Source of the DNA: Oceanobacillus alkalisoli
Lineage (GTDB): Bacteria > Bacillota > Bacilli > Bacillales > Amphibacillaceae
Assembly: GCF_021556485.1 (NCBI RefSeq)
Contig: NZ_JAKGBW010000001.1
Coordinates: 124,001 to 188,000 of the forward strand
Length of the DNA stretch: 64,000 bases
Reading direction: 5' to 3'
Numbering within the stretch: the first letter of the stretch is position 1; each line of letters starts with the position of its first letter. The translations under genes and the position numbers were made by a program. The notes beneath the pieces were generated by a model. It searched no databases. It was not told the DNA's origin and saw only the letters and a program-made list of their open reading frames with translations. Positions 25,026 through 34,962 of this stretch are shown one piece after another.

Positions 25026-25943
25026 ATGGAAATCACATTTCTTGGTACTGGTGCTGGCCTTCCTTCAAAAGGAAGAAATGTATCAGCTATTGCCTTGCAA
25101 CTCCTGCAGGAAGAGAACCAAATTTGGTTATTTGATTGCGGAGAAGCAACCCAGCACCAAATACTACACACCTCAATAAAACCGAGGAAAATAAACAAAA
25201 TATTTATCACCCATTTACATGGCGATCATATTTTCGGTCTGCCAGGCCTGTTAAGCAGCCGCTCCTTCCAAGGAGGGGATGATGCGGTTACGCTTTACGG
25301 CCCAACTGGATTACGTGATTATGTCGAAACGGCGCTCCGTATCAGTAAATCTCATCTCAACTATCCGATTACAATTGTTGAAATAAAAGACGGATCCGTG
25401 ATTAAAGAAAATAACTTTACGATTTATGTAAAGGAGCTGGACCACGGCGTCCCAAGTTTCGGTTACCGAATTGTTGAAAAAGATTCACCTGGAGAATTAC
25501 TTGCAAGCAAATTACAAGCTAAAGGTATTCCACCAGGACCTTTATACGGTAAAATTAAAAATAATGAATATATCAATACGGAACAGTTCGGTATACTATA
25601 CCGCAAAGATTTCATTGGACCGGATAAACCGGGGAAAATCGTTACTGTAATGGGAGATACCCGTTATAGCGCAAGCTTTACTACATTTGTTGAACAATCT
25701 GATGTTTTAATCTATGAAGCAACCTTCAAGGCGGAACAGGAAGATTTAGCGTTTCAATACTTTCATAGCACAACGAAGCAAGCCGCTACTCTTGCAAAAG
25801 AGGGCAATGTGAAACAGTTGATCATGACTCATATTTCATCACGGTATCAGCAAGAAGACGATGAGGATTTACTGCAGGAAGCACGAGTAATTTTCCCGGA
25901 TACGGAGCTTGCAAACGATTTTTATCATCACAATATCAGGTAA
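25026..25943 (+). CDS. rnz: Ribonuclease Z
   Basis: A metallo-beta-lactamase-fold endonuclease that removes 3' trailers from tRNA precursors. The zinc motif HLHGDH is at 63-68, with further ligands in ELDHG, VMGDTRYS and the C-terminal MTHISSRY. The length of 305 residues fits the short bacterial form, including the exosite region (PGPLYGKIK). CGGAGGAAATCGC precedes the ATG. B. subtilis rnz (yqjK) is in the same neighbourhood. Confidence 0.95.
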   Translation: MEITFLGTGAGLPSKGRNVSAIALQLLQEENQIWLFDCGEATQHQILHTSIKPRKINKIFITHLHGDHIFGLPGLLSSRSFQGGDDAVTLYGPTGLRDYVETALRISKSHLNYPITIVEIKDGSVIKENNFTIYVKELDHGVPSFGYRIVEKDSPGELLASKLQAKGIPPGPLYGKIKNNEYINTEQFGILYRKDFIGPDKPGKIVTVMGDTRYSASFTTFVEQSDVLIYEATFKAEQEDLAFQYFHSTTKQAATLAKEGNVKQLIMTHISSRYQQEDDEDLLQEARVIFPDTELANDFYHHNIR

Positions 25944-25979
25944 TAGATAAGCGTTACACGGACTTTAGGAGAGATAAAA

Positions 25980-27350
25980 ATGAATTATATTCCAGAATTA
26001 CTAGAAAATCAGCGAACCTTCTTCATTCACGGGAATACGCTTGAATTTGAATATCGCAAAGAAAGTTTATTAAAATTGAAAAGTATGCTTAAAGAAAATG
26101 AAACAGAGATCTATTATGCTTTAAAACAGGATCTCAACAAGTCAAAACATGAGGCCTTCGTAACAGAATTAGGCTTTTTATATTCCGAAATTGATTTTAC
26201 ATTAAAAAATTTAAAGGCATGGATGGCGCCAGAAAAGGTACCTTCCCCGCTTTCGCATAAAGGGTCAAAATCCTATATTATGAAAGAGCCTTACGGGGTT
26301 GTGCTCGTTATTTCACCTTGGAACTATCCGCTGCACCTTGCCCTTGCACCAGCAATAGCAGCGCTTGCGGCTGGAAACTGTGTGATGATTAAACCATCTG
26401 AACATGCAAAAGCAACTTCCCAATTGCTAAGTACGCTCATTCAGGATACGTTTGATCCTTCTTTAATTGTGGTCGTGGAAGATGGAGTCGAAACGACACA
26501 GACCCTCCTCGGAGAACGATTTGATTATATCTTTTTCACAGGAAGTACAAGCGTTGGAAAAATTGTGATGAAAGCAGCAAGTGAACATTTAACACCGATA
26601 ACACTTGAACTGGGTGGGAAGAGTCCAGCAATCATTGATTCTGATGCCAACGTAAATCTTGCTGCCAAACGAATTACGTGGGCAAAATTCACTAATGCAG
26701 GACAAACTTGTGTGGCTCCGGATTATCTGTATGTTCACGATGATGTCAAATTTAAATTTATGAAAGCTCTCGTCAAACAAATTAAATCGTTATTTGGAAA
26801 ACATCCGTTATACAATGAGAATTACACGAAAATCATAAACGAGAAGCATTTCAACCGATTGATAAACTTTATTGATCAAGAAAAAGTGATTCATGGCGGG
26901 GGATATGAACCAGATACGCGTTTAATCGAGCCGACCGTGCTGGATAAAGTGACATGGGATGACCCGATTATGCAGGAAGAAATTTTCGGTCCTCTCCTAC
27001 CTATCCTTACGTTTCGAAATATTGAAGATGCCTTATATAAAATCAAGCGCAAAGAAAAACCGCTTGCTCTTTATTATTTCGGTGAAAATGAAAAAATCCA
27101 GCAGCAAGTTATCGAGTTTATTTCCTTTGGAGGGGGTGCGATTAACGACGCTGTCTACCATTTAGGCAATCCATTCTTGCCCTTTGGCGGTGTGGGCCAA
27201 AGCGGGATGGGTGCCTATCACGGCCAATACGGCTTTGATACATTCACCCATCAAAAAGGTATTCTTAAACAAACAACGAAATTTGATTTTCCATTCCGTT
27301 ACCAAGGAAGCAAGCTGAACACTTCAGTTGTAAAGAGAATCATGAAATGA
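25980..27350 (+). CDS. Aldehyde dehydrogenase (NAD(P)+-dependent, YwdH-like)
   Basis: Oxidises aliphatic or aromatic aldehydes to acids. Class-3-like family motifs are visible: SPWNYPLHLALAPA, the glycine loop FTGSTSVG, the general base Glu210 in LELGGKSP and the nucleophile Cys244 in NAGQTCVAPDY. At 456 residues it matches the shorter family without a signal peptide; the C-terminal tail is basic and could be membrane-seeking. AGGAG precedes the ATG. It follows rnz by 36 bases. Substrate is not predictable. Confidence 0.9.
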   Translation: MNYIPELLENQRTFFIHGNTLEFEYRKESLLKLKSMLKENETEIYYALKQDLNKSKHEAFVTELGFLYSEIDFTLKNLKAWMAPEKVPSPLSHKGSKSYIMKEPYGVVLVISPWNYPLHLALAPAIAALAAGNCVMIKPSEHAKATSQLLSTLIQDTFDPSLIVVVEDGVETTQTLLGERFDYIFFTGSTSVGKIVMKAASEHLTPITLELGGKSPAIIDSDANVNLAAKRITWAKFTNAGQTCVAPDYLYVHDDVKFKFMKALVKQIKSLFGKHPLYNENYTKIINEKHFNRLINFIDQEKVIHGGGYEPDTRLIEPTVLDKVTWDDPIMQEEIFGPLLPILTFRNIEDALYKIKRKEKPLALYYFGENEKIQQQVIEFISFGGGAINDAVYHLGNPFLPFGGVGQSGMGAYHGQYGFDTFTHQKGILKQTTKFDFPFRYQGSKLNTSVVKRIMK

Positions 27351-27409
27351 CCCGCTCATGACTGATGTCACAAATGTTCTTGGTTTATTTATAAACGTCC
27401 TTTCGAGCT

Positions 27410-27444
27410 CCGCAGCCCATGCGCTCATTCCCATGGGACTGCGG
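27410..27444. terminator. Strong hairpin between convergent aldehyde dehydrogenase and dinB
   Basis: CCGCAGCCCATG pairs with CATGGG-A-CTGCGG, 12 bp with one bulged base and a 10-base loop. Only ATTTCTG follows on the plus strand, so it may act without a typical U tract. Confidence 0.6.
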
Positions 27445-27476
27445 ATTTCTGTGAGAGATACACAGAGTGCGTAACA

Positions 27477-28733
27477 TTATTTTTTAAAGTCATCAAGGAA
27501 GTCTTTTTGAAAGCTTGTTGTGAATTTGTTAGAGTCGTTGTCTTGCTTGCTAGGTAATGTTTTAAATGTACCCACGCCAAATTTATCCGCTAATTTCTTT
27601 ACCGTCTGCTCTAATTTCTCTTTTTTTACAGCTTCTTCATAGGTAAATAAATCAAGCTGCTCTCCAACGTTACGCTTATCTTCCAGATGCTGAGCGGTCA
27701 CACCTAACAGCCGGATTGGTTCTTCGTTCCAGTGATTTTCAAATAACTCAGTCGCAATCGGTAATAATTCTGATTTTTCATCGATATATGTATCCAGCTT
27801 CCTGCTTCGCGTAACCGTCTTCCGGTCATGATAACGAATCATAATTTGCACACTTTTTCCAACGACTTCTTTTCGTTTCATGCGGCTAATCACCTTTTCA
27901 GAAAGCTTATCAAGCAATTGGTAAATCTCTTGATGGCTCGTCGTATCATAAGGTAAGGTTTGTGAATTGCCAATGCTCTTGAAATCAAATATCGCATCAG
28001 GGTCGACTTCCCTGTTGTCAATACCATTTGCCCGATTGATTAGTCGTTCGCCGTTAATTCCAAGCAATTGGCGTAACTCATAAACATCTGCTTCTGCCAG
28101 ATCTTTAATCGTGTGAATCTTTATTGCTTTTAACTTTTCTGCTGTCTTTTCCCCCACACCATACATTTTATCAATGGGAAGCGGCCATAATGTTTTAGAT
28201 AATTCCCGTTTGCGAATAATTGTTATACCAAGGGGTTTTTTGAGGTCTGAACCCATTTTAGCCAGAAATTTATTTGGGGCAATACCGATACTGCACGGTA
28301 AATCAAGTTCATTCAATATGCGATTTTGTAAGTTTTGTGCAATTTCTACCGGGGTACCTAGACTCTCTACATCTGTTACATCCAAATACCCCTCATCAAT
28401 GGAGACCGGTTGAACAAGTGGCGTTATTTCAGACAACATCCGAAAGATTTCACTTGAAGCGGCCCGGTAACGTTGGAAATTTGGTTTCAAAATAATGAGC
28501 TCCGGGCAAAGCTTTTTCGCCTGCCAAACCGTCATCGTTGTCCGGACCCCTTTCGCCCTTGCTTCATAGCTGCTCGTTACAATAATCCCTTTTCTTTCTT
28601 CAGGATTTCCCGCGATAGCGACAGGCTTTCCTTTAAGATCTGGATTGAAGGCCATTTCAACGGAGGCATAAAAACTGTTCATGTCTATATGAAAAATGAT
28701 TCTTCTTCTTGCTGTTCGCTGCAACGTAGACAT
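27477..28733 (-). CDS. dinB: DNA polymerase IV (Y family)
   Basis: A translesion polymerase that extends distorted primer ends. The palm motifs IIFHIDMNSFYASVEMA and SIDEGYLDVTDVE carry the catalytic acidic residues. The HhH motif (YGVGEKTAEKLKAI), little-finger domain and a C-terminal beta-clamp-binding-like QLDLFTYEE are present. I choose MSTLQRTARRR because AAAGGGTGG is correctly spaced, giving 418 residues. It corresponds to B. subtilis YqjH (PolY1) in this neighbourhood. Confidence 0.93.
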   Translation of the reverse strand: MSTLQRTARRRIIFHIDMNSFYASVEMAFNPDLKGKPVAIAGNPEERKGIIVTSSYEARAKGVRTTMTVWQAKKLCPELIILKPNFQRYRAASSEIFRMLSEITPLVQPVSIDEGYLDVTDVESLGTPVEIAQNLQNRILNELDLPCSIGIAPNKFLAKMGSDLKKPLGITIIRKRELSKTLWPLPIDKMYGVGEKTAEKLKAIKIHTIKDLAEADVYELRQLLGINGERLINRANGIDNREVDPDAIFDFKSIGNSQTLPYDTTSHQEIYQLLDKLSEKVISRMKRKEVVGKSVQIMIRYHDRKTVTRSRKLDTYIDEKSELLPIATELFENHWNEEPIRLLGVTAQHLEDKRNVGEQLDLFTYEEAVKKEKLEQTVKKLADKFGVGTFKTLPSKQDNDSNKFTTSFQKDFLDDFKK

Positions 28734-28788
28734 GTTAACCACCCTTTACTGATTGGTTGTTACTCTTACTATAAGTATAGCATAGAAA

Positions 28789-28828
28789 AAGCATCCATTA
28801 CGTCCTATTCACAGGGCAATGGATGCTT
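28789..28828 (-). terminator. Terminator after yqjE
   Basis: On the minus strand AAGCATCCATT and AATGGATGCTT form an 11-bp stem followed by TTTTTC, ending the methylmalonyl-CoA/yqjE unit before dinB. Confidence 0.85.
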
Positions 28829-28838
28829 GATTGTATTG

Positions 28839-29963
28839 TTATTTTGCTGTCTCCATAACAATTGCTGTAATGAGTTCTGTAATCTTACGCAAATTATCTA
28901 CAGAGATTCTTTCTTTTGTCGTATGGATTTCTTCATACCCTACTGCGAGATTCACCGTTGGAATCCCAAAACCGGCAATGATATTAGCATCACTGCCACC
29001 GCCGCTTTTCAGCAATTTACTTTCTCTACCAATTGCTTTTGCAGCCCTCCTAGCAACTTCCACCACTTGGTCCCCGCTTTCTTGTTTATAACCAGGGTAC
29101 ATCAGTTTTATTTCTACTTCCGCCTCACCACCAAGTTCGCTTGCTGCGTGTTCGAACGCTTCTTTCATTGCGGCTGTCTGTTTATCAAGCTTTTTCCGAT
29201 CTAAAGAACGAGCTTCTGCAATGATATCTACATGATCCGCAACGATATTCGTTTGTTGTCCACCTTCAAAGCGGCCGATGTTTGCAGTTGTTTCTTCATC
29301 AATTCTACCAAGCGGCATTTTGGATATTGCTTTAGCTGCTATTGTAATCGCAGAGACACCTTTTTCTGGCTCGACCCCTGCGTGGGCGGTTTTGCCTTTT
29401 ACAGTTGCGAAAATTTTTGCCTGATTCGGAGCTGCAACAATGATGTCACCAATCTCGCCATTACTATCAATTGCATAGCCGTATGACGCATGAATCAAGG
29501 AACTGTCCAATGCTTTTGCACCAACCAGACCGGACTCTTCCCCGACTGTAATGATAAATTGAATATCACCATGCTCGACTTGCTGCTCTTGTAATAAACG
29601 AATCATTTCTAAAATTGCTGCAAGGCCAGCTTTATCATCTGCGCCGAGAATGGTCGTGCCGTCTGATTTAATAAACCCGTCCTCGATTATGGGTTGAATA
29701 TGATTACCTGGTACGACAGTATCCATATGGGATGTGAAGTAAATAGTATCTATATCCGATTTAGTCCCTTTCAGTGTACAAATTAAATTCCCTGCTCCGT
29801 GTCCTGTCTTTTCCTTTGCATTATCTTCCATCACTTCCACACCAAGATCAGTAAATTTCTTTTTAAGGACGGATGCAATTTCTGCTTCATGTCCTGTTTC
29901 GGAATCCACTTGAACGAGTTCAAGGAATTCCTCGACTAATCTTGTTTCATTTACTATATCCAT
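28839..29963 (-). CDS. yqjE: M20 peptidase T-like protein (YqjE)
   Basis: A cytoplasmic dinuclear-zinc exopeptidase of the M20B/tripeptidase family. Metal and catalytic motifs: TSHMDTVVPG (about residue 79), GADDKAGLAAILE, TVGEESGLVGA and AIDSNGEIGD. A lid/dimerisation domain (VKGKTAHAGVEPEKG) sits in the middle. At 374 residues it fits YqjE. GGAGG precedes the ATG. It is the last gene after the propionyl-CoA genes, 27 bases from the carboxylase. Confidence 0.9.
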   Translation of the reverse strand: MDIVNETRLVEEFLELVQVDSETGHEAEIASVLKKKFTDLGVEVMEDNAKEKTGHGAGNLICTLKGTKSDIDTIYFTSHMDTVVPGNHIQPIIEDGFIKSDGTTILGADDKAGLAAILEMIRLLQEQQVEHGDIQFIITVGEESGLVGAKALDSSLIHASYGYAIDSNGEIGDIIVAAPNQAKIFATVKGKTAHAGVEPEKGVSAITIAAKAISKMPLGRIDEETTANIGRFEGGQQTNIVADHVDIIAEARSLDRKKLDKQTAAMKEAFEHAASELGGEAEVEIKLMYPGYKQESGDQVVEVARRAAKAIGRESKLLKSGGGSDANIIAGFGIPTVNLAVGYEEIHTTKERISVDNLRKITELITAIVMETAK

Positions 29964-29990
29964 CTTTTAGCCTCCAGGTCCTTTATTACA

Positions 29991-31550
29991 TCATAAGGGG
30001 ATGTTCCCGTGCTTTTTATGAGGGCGTTCCTCCTGTTTATCCCGCAGCATTTCCAAGGCTTGGATGAGCTTGATTCTCGTCTCTCTAGGATCGATGACGT
30101 CATCAACCATTCCTAAACCTGCTGCTACATAAGGATTCGCGAATTTCTCGCGGTAGTCTGCGATTTTCTCAGCGCGCAAGCTCTCAGGATTATCACTTTC
30201 TGCAATTTCCCTACCATAAATGATATTAACCGCTCCTTCAGGCCCCATGACAGCAATTTCAGCATTCGGCCATGCATAAACGAGATCCGCACCGATTGAC
30301 TTACTATTTAAAGCAACATACGCACCGCCAAATGCTTTTCTTGTAATCACGGTAATTTTCGGAACGGTTGCTTCGGAATAAGCGTATAAAATCTTTGCCC
30401 CATGTCGTATAATACCACCATGTTCCTGTTTGACACCAGGGAAAAATCCAGTAACATCTTCAAATGTAATAATTGGTATATTAAAGCAGTCACAGAAACG
30501 AATAAATCGAGATGCCTTATCACTTGAATCGATATCTAGTCCACCGGCCATATACTTCGGCTGATTACAGACGAGACCAATCGCTTCCCCTTTTATCCGG
30601 GCAAAGCCAACAACAATATTCTTAGCAAAGTCTTGATGTATTTCAAAAAAACTGTCCGTATCAACAATATTCTCAATTATATTTTTCACATCATATGGCC
30701 GAACGGGATCAAATGGAACAAGATCAGTCAGAGCTGGACGAAATTCTTCTTCCATGCTTTTCGTTTCATAGGGGAGCGGCTTTAATTTTTCCTCAAAATT
30801 TGCCGGAATATAAGATAGTAGCTTTTTGACCGAATCGAGAGCTGCTTCTTCAGTTGAAGTCTTGATATGGGCATTTCCACTTTTCGTGTTATGAATGTAT
30901 GCTCCCCCTAAATCTTCTGAGGATATCTTCTCTCCCGTGACAGTTTCAATCACTTTCGGCCCTGTAATAAACATTTGAGACGTCTTCTCCACCATAATAA
31001 CAAAATCAGTGATTGCCGGTGAATAGACGGCACCACCAGCACTTGGCCCCATAATAACTGAAATCTGCGGAATGACACCAGAATAAATGGAATTACGGTA
31101 AAACACCTGTCCATAACCATCCAAAGAGGAAACACCTTCCTGGATTCGCGCACCACCTGAATCACTCAGTCCGATAAACGGCACTCTCGTCTTTGCTGCA
31201 AGATCCATAACAGCTGCAATTTTCTTCCCATGCATTTCTCCAAGTGCACCACCATACACCGTAAAATCTTGGGCAAATAAATAGACAGATCTCCCTTCTA
31301 TTTTCCCGTATCCGGTTACCACACCTTCACCTTTGTTACTCGAATCACCGTTCATACTGAAGTCAGAGGTGCGGGTTTCGACAAAAGGATTCAGTTCAAC
31401 AAATGTATCCTCATCCAAAAGGTAATCGATCCGTTCCCTTGCAGTCATTTTACCTTTTTCATGTTGCCTCTTGATCCGTTCGTCACCACCGCCTAGTTCG
31501 ACTTCTCTCCGTTTATCATATAATTCATTAATCTTATCATATATATCCAT
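29991..31550 (-). CDS. yqjD: Acyl-CoA (propionyl-CoA) carboxylase beta subunit
   Basis: The carboxyltransferase half of a biotin-dependent acyl-CoA carboxylase. Crotonase-fold domains carry the glycine-rich oxyanion stretches SDSGGARIQEGV and GPSAGGAVYSPA, plus EDVTGFFPGVKQEHGGIIRHGAK. At 519 residues it is full length. Its start overlaps the stop of the epimerase fusion, and the mutase lies upstream, so it most likely makes methylmalonyl-CoA. No dedicated alpha (biotin carboxylase-biotin carrier) gene is adjacent; AccC/AccB or a distant subunit would have to serve. Confidence 0.9.
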   Translation of the reverse strand: MDIYDKINELYDKRREVELGGGDERIKRQHEKGKMTARERIDYLLDEDTFVELNPFVETRTSDFSMNGDSSNKGEGVVTGYGKIEGRSVYLFAQDFTVYGGALGEMHGKKIAAVMDLAAKTRVPFIGLSDSGGARIQEGVSSLDGYGQVFYRNSIYSGVIPQISVIMGPSAGGAVYSPAITDFVIMVEKTSQMFITGPKVIETVTGEKISSEDLGGAYIHNTKSGNAHIKTSTEEAALDSVKKLLSYIPANFEEKLKPLPYETKSMEEEFRPALTDLVPFDPVRPYDVKNIIENIVDTDSFFEIHQDFAKNIVVGFARIKGEAIGLVCNQPKYMAGGLDIDSSDKASRFIRFCDCFNIPIITFEDVTGFFPGVKQEHGGIIRHGAKILYAYSEATVPKITVITRKAFGGAYVALNSKSIGADLVYAWPNAEIAVMGPEGAVNIIYGREIAESDNPESLRAEKIADYREKFANPYVAAGLGMVDDVIDPRETRIKLIQALEMLRDKQEERPHKKHGNIPL

Positions 31551-32371
31551 CAGTCTTCACTTCCTTCTGGATGCTCACATAACTCAACTAAGACACCATG
31601 CGCCTCTTTCGGATGGATGAACGCGATTTGACTATTGTTTGCGCCTTGCTTCGATTCTTCATTGATAAGCCGAACACCTTTTTCTTTTAATTTGGAGAGT
31701 CTGCTTGTTAAATCTTCCACTTCAAAAGCGATATGATGGACACCTTCTCCCCGCTGCGCAAGAAAAGAGTTTATAGGAGATTGTTCATGTAACGGTTCGA
31801 GTAATTCAATTCGTGTTTCTCCAACTTTTAAGAATGCTATTTTAACACCTTCTGACTCTACCTCTTCAATTGCTTCTACCTCGAGACCTATCGCATTGGT
31901 ATAAAAAGGTAATACTTCTTCGATTTTTTTAACCGCAATCCCGAGATGAGCAATCTGTTTCGGTGGGATTGGTGTTTCTTCCGGTCGTAGAAGCTGCTTT
32001 AAATAAATAGCCATTTCTTCCGTTGGTGAACCGCTAGTGAAAATACGTTTAATGCCCTTTTCAAGCAGAAACGGAATATCTTCATTCGGAATAACCCCTC
32101 CGCCAATCACTGGAATATCGCCTGCATTTCGTTTCTCAAGTTCCTCCAGTACTTTTGGAAATAGCGTATTATGGGCTCCGGATAAGGAGGATAAACCAAC
32201 AACGTCAACATCTTCTTGAACTGCAGCTGTTGCAATTTGTACAGGTGATTGACGAAGACCGGTATAAATTACTTCCATTCCGTGGTCACGCATTGCTTGA
32301 GCAATAACTAAAGCTCCGCGATCATGCCCATCGAGTCCAGGCTTAGCTATTAGTATTCTAATTTTTCTCAC
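31550..32371 (-). CDS. Fusion of methylmalonyl-CoA mutase B12-binding domain and methylmalonyl-CoA epimerase
   Basis: Residues 1-130 are a cobalamin-binding Rossmann domain with the base-off signature DGHDRG (D14-x-H16-x-x-G19), SSLSGAHN and GGGVIP, as in mutase C-terminal domains. Residues about 138-268 are a VOC-fold epimerase (IAHLGIAVKKIEE, EGVHHIAFEVEDL, HGVLVELCEHP) with metal-ligand candidates His142, His212/213 and Glu263. A proline-rich linker joins them. It starts with GTG after GGGGGGAAGG. The adjacent mutase chain lacks its own B12 domain, so this protein should complete it and also interconvert the (R) and (S) epimers. Confidence 0.85.
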   Translation of the reverse strand: MRKIRILIAKPGLDGHDRGALVIAQAMRDHGMEVIYTGLRQSPVQIATAAVQEDVDVVGLSSLSGAHNTLFPKVLEELEKRNAGDIPVIGGGVIPNEDIPFLLEKGIKRIFTSGSPTEEMAIYLKQLLRPEETPIPPKQIAHLGIAVKKIEEVLPFYTNAIGLEVEAIEEVESEGVKIAFLKVGETRIELLEPLHEQSPINSFLAQRGEGVHHIAFEVEDLTSRLSKLKEKGVRLINEESKQGANNSQIAFIHPKEAHGVLVELCEHPEGSED

Positions 32372-32385
32372 GATACCTTCCCCCC

Positions 32386-34026
32386 TTAAAATCCTGTATA
32401 CTCCCCAAACTCATCACGTAACACGCGGCAAATTTCTCCGACGGAAGCATATGCTTTTACAGCATCTAATATATACGGAATCAAATTTTCCTTCTGATTT
32501 TTTGCATTTGTACGCAATGCTTGCAGCTTGCGGTCCACTTCTTTTTGATTTCGTTCTCCGCGGATTTGCTGCAGATTATTTATTTGGGCTTGCTCAAGCT
32601 CCTCATCTACTTTCAACAGATCAGGATTAACCTCTTCTTCCACTTTAAATTGGTTAAGACCGACGATGATTTCTTCTTCACTCTCAATCCGCTTTTGAGT
32701 TTCATACGCGTTATGATGGATTTCCCGTTGCATATATCCTTCTTCAATCGCTTGTACGGCACCTCCGTACGCTTTAATCCGGTCTAAATAATCCATTACC
32801 TTTTCTTCGAGTTCATCTGTTAACGCTTCCACATAATAAGAACCGCCAAGCGGGTCTACCGTATCCGCAACGCCACTTTCATGGGCAATAATCTGTTGGG
32901 TCCGTAAAGCAATTCTTGCAGACTCCTCTGTCGGCAATGATAAAGCTTCATCACGTGAGTTTGTATGCAGGCTTTGTGTGCCGCCTAGGACTGCCGCAAG
33001 AGCTTGCATGGTTACACGGACAATATTATTATCCGGTTGCTGCGCGGTTAATGTTGAGCCGCCTGTTTGGGTATGAAATCGTAATTTCCAGCTCTTTGGA
33101 TCCTTCGCATGATAATGTTCTTTCATTATTTTTGCCCAAATTCTTCTTGCTGCCCGGAATTTAGCAATCTCTTCAAAGAATTCATTATGGGCATTAAAGA
33201 AGAAAGCCAGGCGCGGTGCGAATGAATCCACATCAAGTCCAGACTCGATTGCGGCGTCAACATAAGCCATTCCATTCGCAATTGTGAATGCAGCTTCCTG
33301 GACGGCATTCGAACCGGCTTCCCGAATATGGTAACCGGAAATACTTATCGTATTGAATTTAGGCAAATTCTCCTGACAATAGGCGAATATATCTGTAATT
33401 AATCGCATCGATGGTTTTGGCGGGAAAATATATGTACCCCTTGCAATATATTCTTTTAAAATATCATTTTGAATCGTTCCAGTAAGCTTTTCTGAAGATA
33501 CCCCTTGCTTCTCTCCTACTGCAATATACATGCATAAAAGAATAGCTGCAGGAGCGTTGATTGTCATCGAAGTACTTACTTGATCAAGTGGAATTTGATC
33601 CAACAGTTTTTCCATATCAGCTAATGTATCAATTGCTACTCCTACTTTACCGACTTCTCCTTCACTCATCGCATCGTCTGAGTCATAGCCAATTTGCGTC
33701 GGTAAGTCAAATGCAACGGAAAGTCCTGTTTGCCCTTGTTCTAACAAATAACGAAATCTTTTATTCGTTTCGATTGCTGAACCGAATCCCGCATATTGTC
33801 GCATCGTCCATAACCTGCTGCGATACATGGTCGGTTGAATCCCACGTAAATAAGGATATTGCCCCGGATACCCTAACGGATAGTTCGCTTCCTTTGATCC
33901 ATACAAATAGTCAATCGGGATCTCAGATGATGTATGAAACGCTCTCTTACGCTCAGGAAAGCGCTTTAATGTTTTCTTAACATCTTCTTCCCATTTTGTT
34001 TTCTCGTGATTATACTTTTCCGGCAT
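32386..34026 (-). CDS. Methylmalonyl-CoA mutase, catalytic (large) chain without B12 domain
   Basis: Interconverts methylmalonyl-CoA and succinyl-CoA by a radical mechanism. The TIM-barrel substrate domain is present ([77 protein letters not shown]), but the chain ends at about 546 residues without the DXHXXG domain, which is in the next gene. I choose the start MPEKYNHEK after GGGGG. First gene of the unit; divergent from prli42. In place of a one-chain mutase this is a split form. Confidence 0.92.
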   Translation of the reverse strand: MPEKYNHEKTKWEEDVKKTLKRFPERKRAFHTSSEIPIDYLYGSKEANYPLGYPGQYPYLRGIQPTMYRSRLWTMRQYAGFGSAIETNKRFRYLLEQGQTGLSVAFDLPTQIGYDSDDAMSEGEVGKVGVAIDTLADMEKLLDQIPLDQVSTSMTINAPAAILLCMYIAVGEKQGVSSEKLTGTIQNDILKEYIARGTYIFPPKPSMRLITDIFAYCQENLPKFNTISISGYHIREAGSNAVQEAAFTIANGMAYVDAAIESGLDVDSFAPRLAFFFNAHNEFFEEIAKFRAARRIWAKIMKEHYHAKDPKSWKLRFHTQTGGSTLTAQQPDNNIVRVTMQALAAVLGGTQSLHTNSRDEALSLPTEESARIALRTQQIIAHESGVADTVDPLGGSYYVEALTDELEEKVMDYLDRIKAYGGAVQAIEEGYMQREIHHNAYETQKRIESEEEIIVGLNQFKVEEEVNPDLLKVDEELEQAQINNLQQIRGERNQKEVDRKLQALRTNAKNQKENLIPYILDAVKAYASVGEICRVLRDEFGEYTGF

Positions 34027-34152
34027 ATAATTTTCCCCCATTCTCCAACAAATCCATGACAAATTCATTTTCCGAAATCTTTACACTTGTCCAATGAGCA
34101 ATTTCACGTTAAAATGTTTAAGAGTAGTAATTGTGATAAGGAGGTCAGAGAA

Positions 34153-34281
34153 TTGTCCAAACAATCTTATTCAAAAAGACAATCAAAACGTCAGCGCAGG
34201 ACAAAAATTATTGTATATGTCATGATTATCCTCATGTTGTTGTCAACATTCACATACGGATTGGCCGCCTTCGCGTTTTAA
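34153..34281 (+). CDS. prli42: Prli42-like stressosome-associated mini-membrane protein
   Basis: A 42-residue protein beginning with TTG (LSKQSYSKRQSKRQRRTKII), with AAGGAGG at 34139-34145 spaced 7 bases ahead. A very basic N-terminus precedes a single hydrophobic helix VYVMIILMLLSTFTYGLAAF, the pattern of Prli42, the tail-anchored peptide that tethers the stressosome in Listeria and Bacillus. The ATG 66 bases upstream lacks a site. The longer basic head is unusual; the assignment rests on pattern and size. Confidence 0.65.
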   Translation: MSKQSYSKRQSKRQRRTKIIVYVMIILMLLSTFTYGLAAFAF

Positions 34282-34312
34282 TGAATCCTAATACTAAATA
34301 TTATGAACTTAC

Positions 34313-34345
34313 AAAGACTGGTGAATCAGACCGGTCTTTTTTAAT
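34313..34345 (+). terminator. Terminator after prli42
   Basis: AAAGACTGGT pairs with ACCGGTCTTT (one G-U) over a 7-base loop and is followed by TTT-AA-TTT, 31 bases past the stop. Confidence 0.8.
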
Positions 34346-34376
34346 TTATTATGTTATGTAAGACTCTAGTAAAAAG

Positions 34377-34402
34377 GAGACTGACTAAATACCGTCAGTC
34401 TC
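34377..34402 (-). terminator. Terminator after brxB
   Basis: On the minus strand GAGACTGAC and GTCAGTCTC form a 9-bp stem followed by CTTTTT, 12 bases past the brxB stop. Confidence 0.85.
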
Positions 34403-34414
34403 TATTAAAATCGG

Positions 34415-34846
34415 TTAGACCTCTTCACAGTGCACATCATATAATGCTTGGAGTTTAATCATTACTTCCATAGGGCTATAGTTTTCGATATCGTGACGTT
34501 CCAGCATCGATACAATTTCTCCGTCCTTAAGTAACGCAAAAGATGGGGATGATGGCGGATACCCTTCAAAATATTCTCTTGCCCGCTCTGTAGCCTCCCG
34601 GTCCTGACCAGCAAATACGGTTACCAAGTGATCCGGTCGTCGATCATAATGAATGGAAGTGCCTGCAGCTGGACGAGCAATACCTCCTGCACATCCACAT
34701 GTCGAGTTAACCATGACAAGTGTTGTTCCTTTTTGTTTGAGCGCTTCATCCACCTCTTCCGGTGTTCTGAGCTCTTGAAAACCAGCTTCAGTTATATCTT
34801 TACGAGCAGCGTCGACAATATCATTCATAAACAAGTTAAAATCCAT
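34415..34846 (-). CDS. brxB: Bacilliredoxin BrxB (YqiW family)
   Basis: A thioredoxin-fold protein that removes bacillithiol from S-bacillithiolated proteins. The atypical active-site motif CGC occurs in [18 protein letters not shown]. At 143 residues it has the family length. The ATG is preferred over the adjacent GTG; AAAGGAGA precedes both. It directly follows the bkd operon, as yqiW does in B. subtilis, and has its own terminator. Confidence 0.92.
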   Translation of the reverse strand: MDFNLFMNDIVDAARKDITEAGFQELRTPEEVDEALKQKGTTLVMVNSTCGCAGGIARPAAGTSIHYDRRPDHLVTVFAGQDREATERAREYFEGYPPSSPSFALLKDGEIVSMLERHDIENYSPMEVMIKLQALYDVHCEEV

Positions 34847-34962
34847 CACAAACTCTCCTTTCCCAATTAAAATAAAATTAGTCTAAATACATATTTAGCT
34901 TATCAGGGAATATTAGTAATTTCAATTAAATAAATTCCTAAAAATCCCTTCCTAACGAACTC

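Noticed and set aside
28473-29204. A 243-codon plus-strand frame opposite dinB and yqjE
   Set aside because: It runs antisense across two well-supported genes and their terminator, with cysteine- and phenylalanine-rich composition typical of antisense frames.
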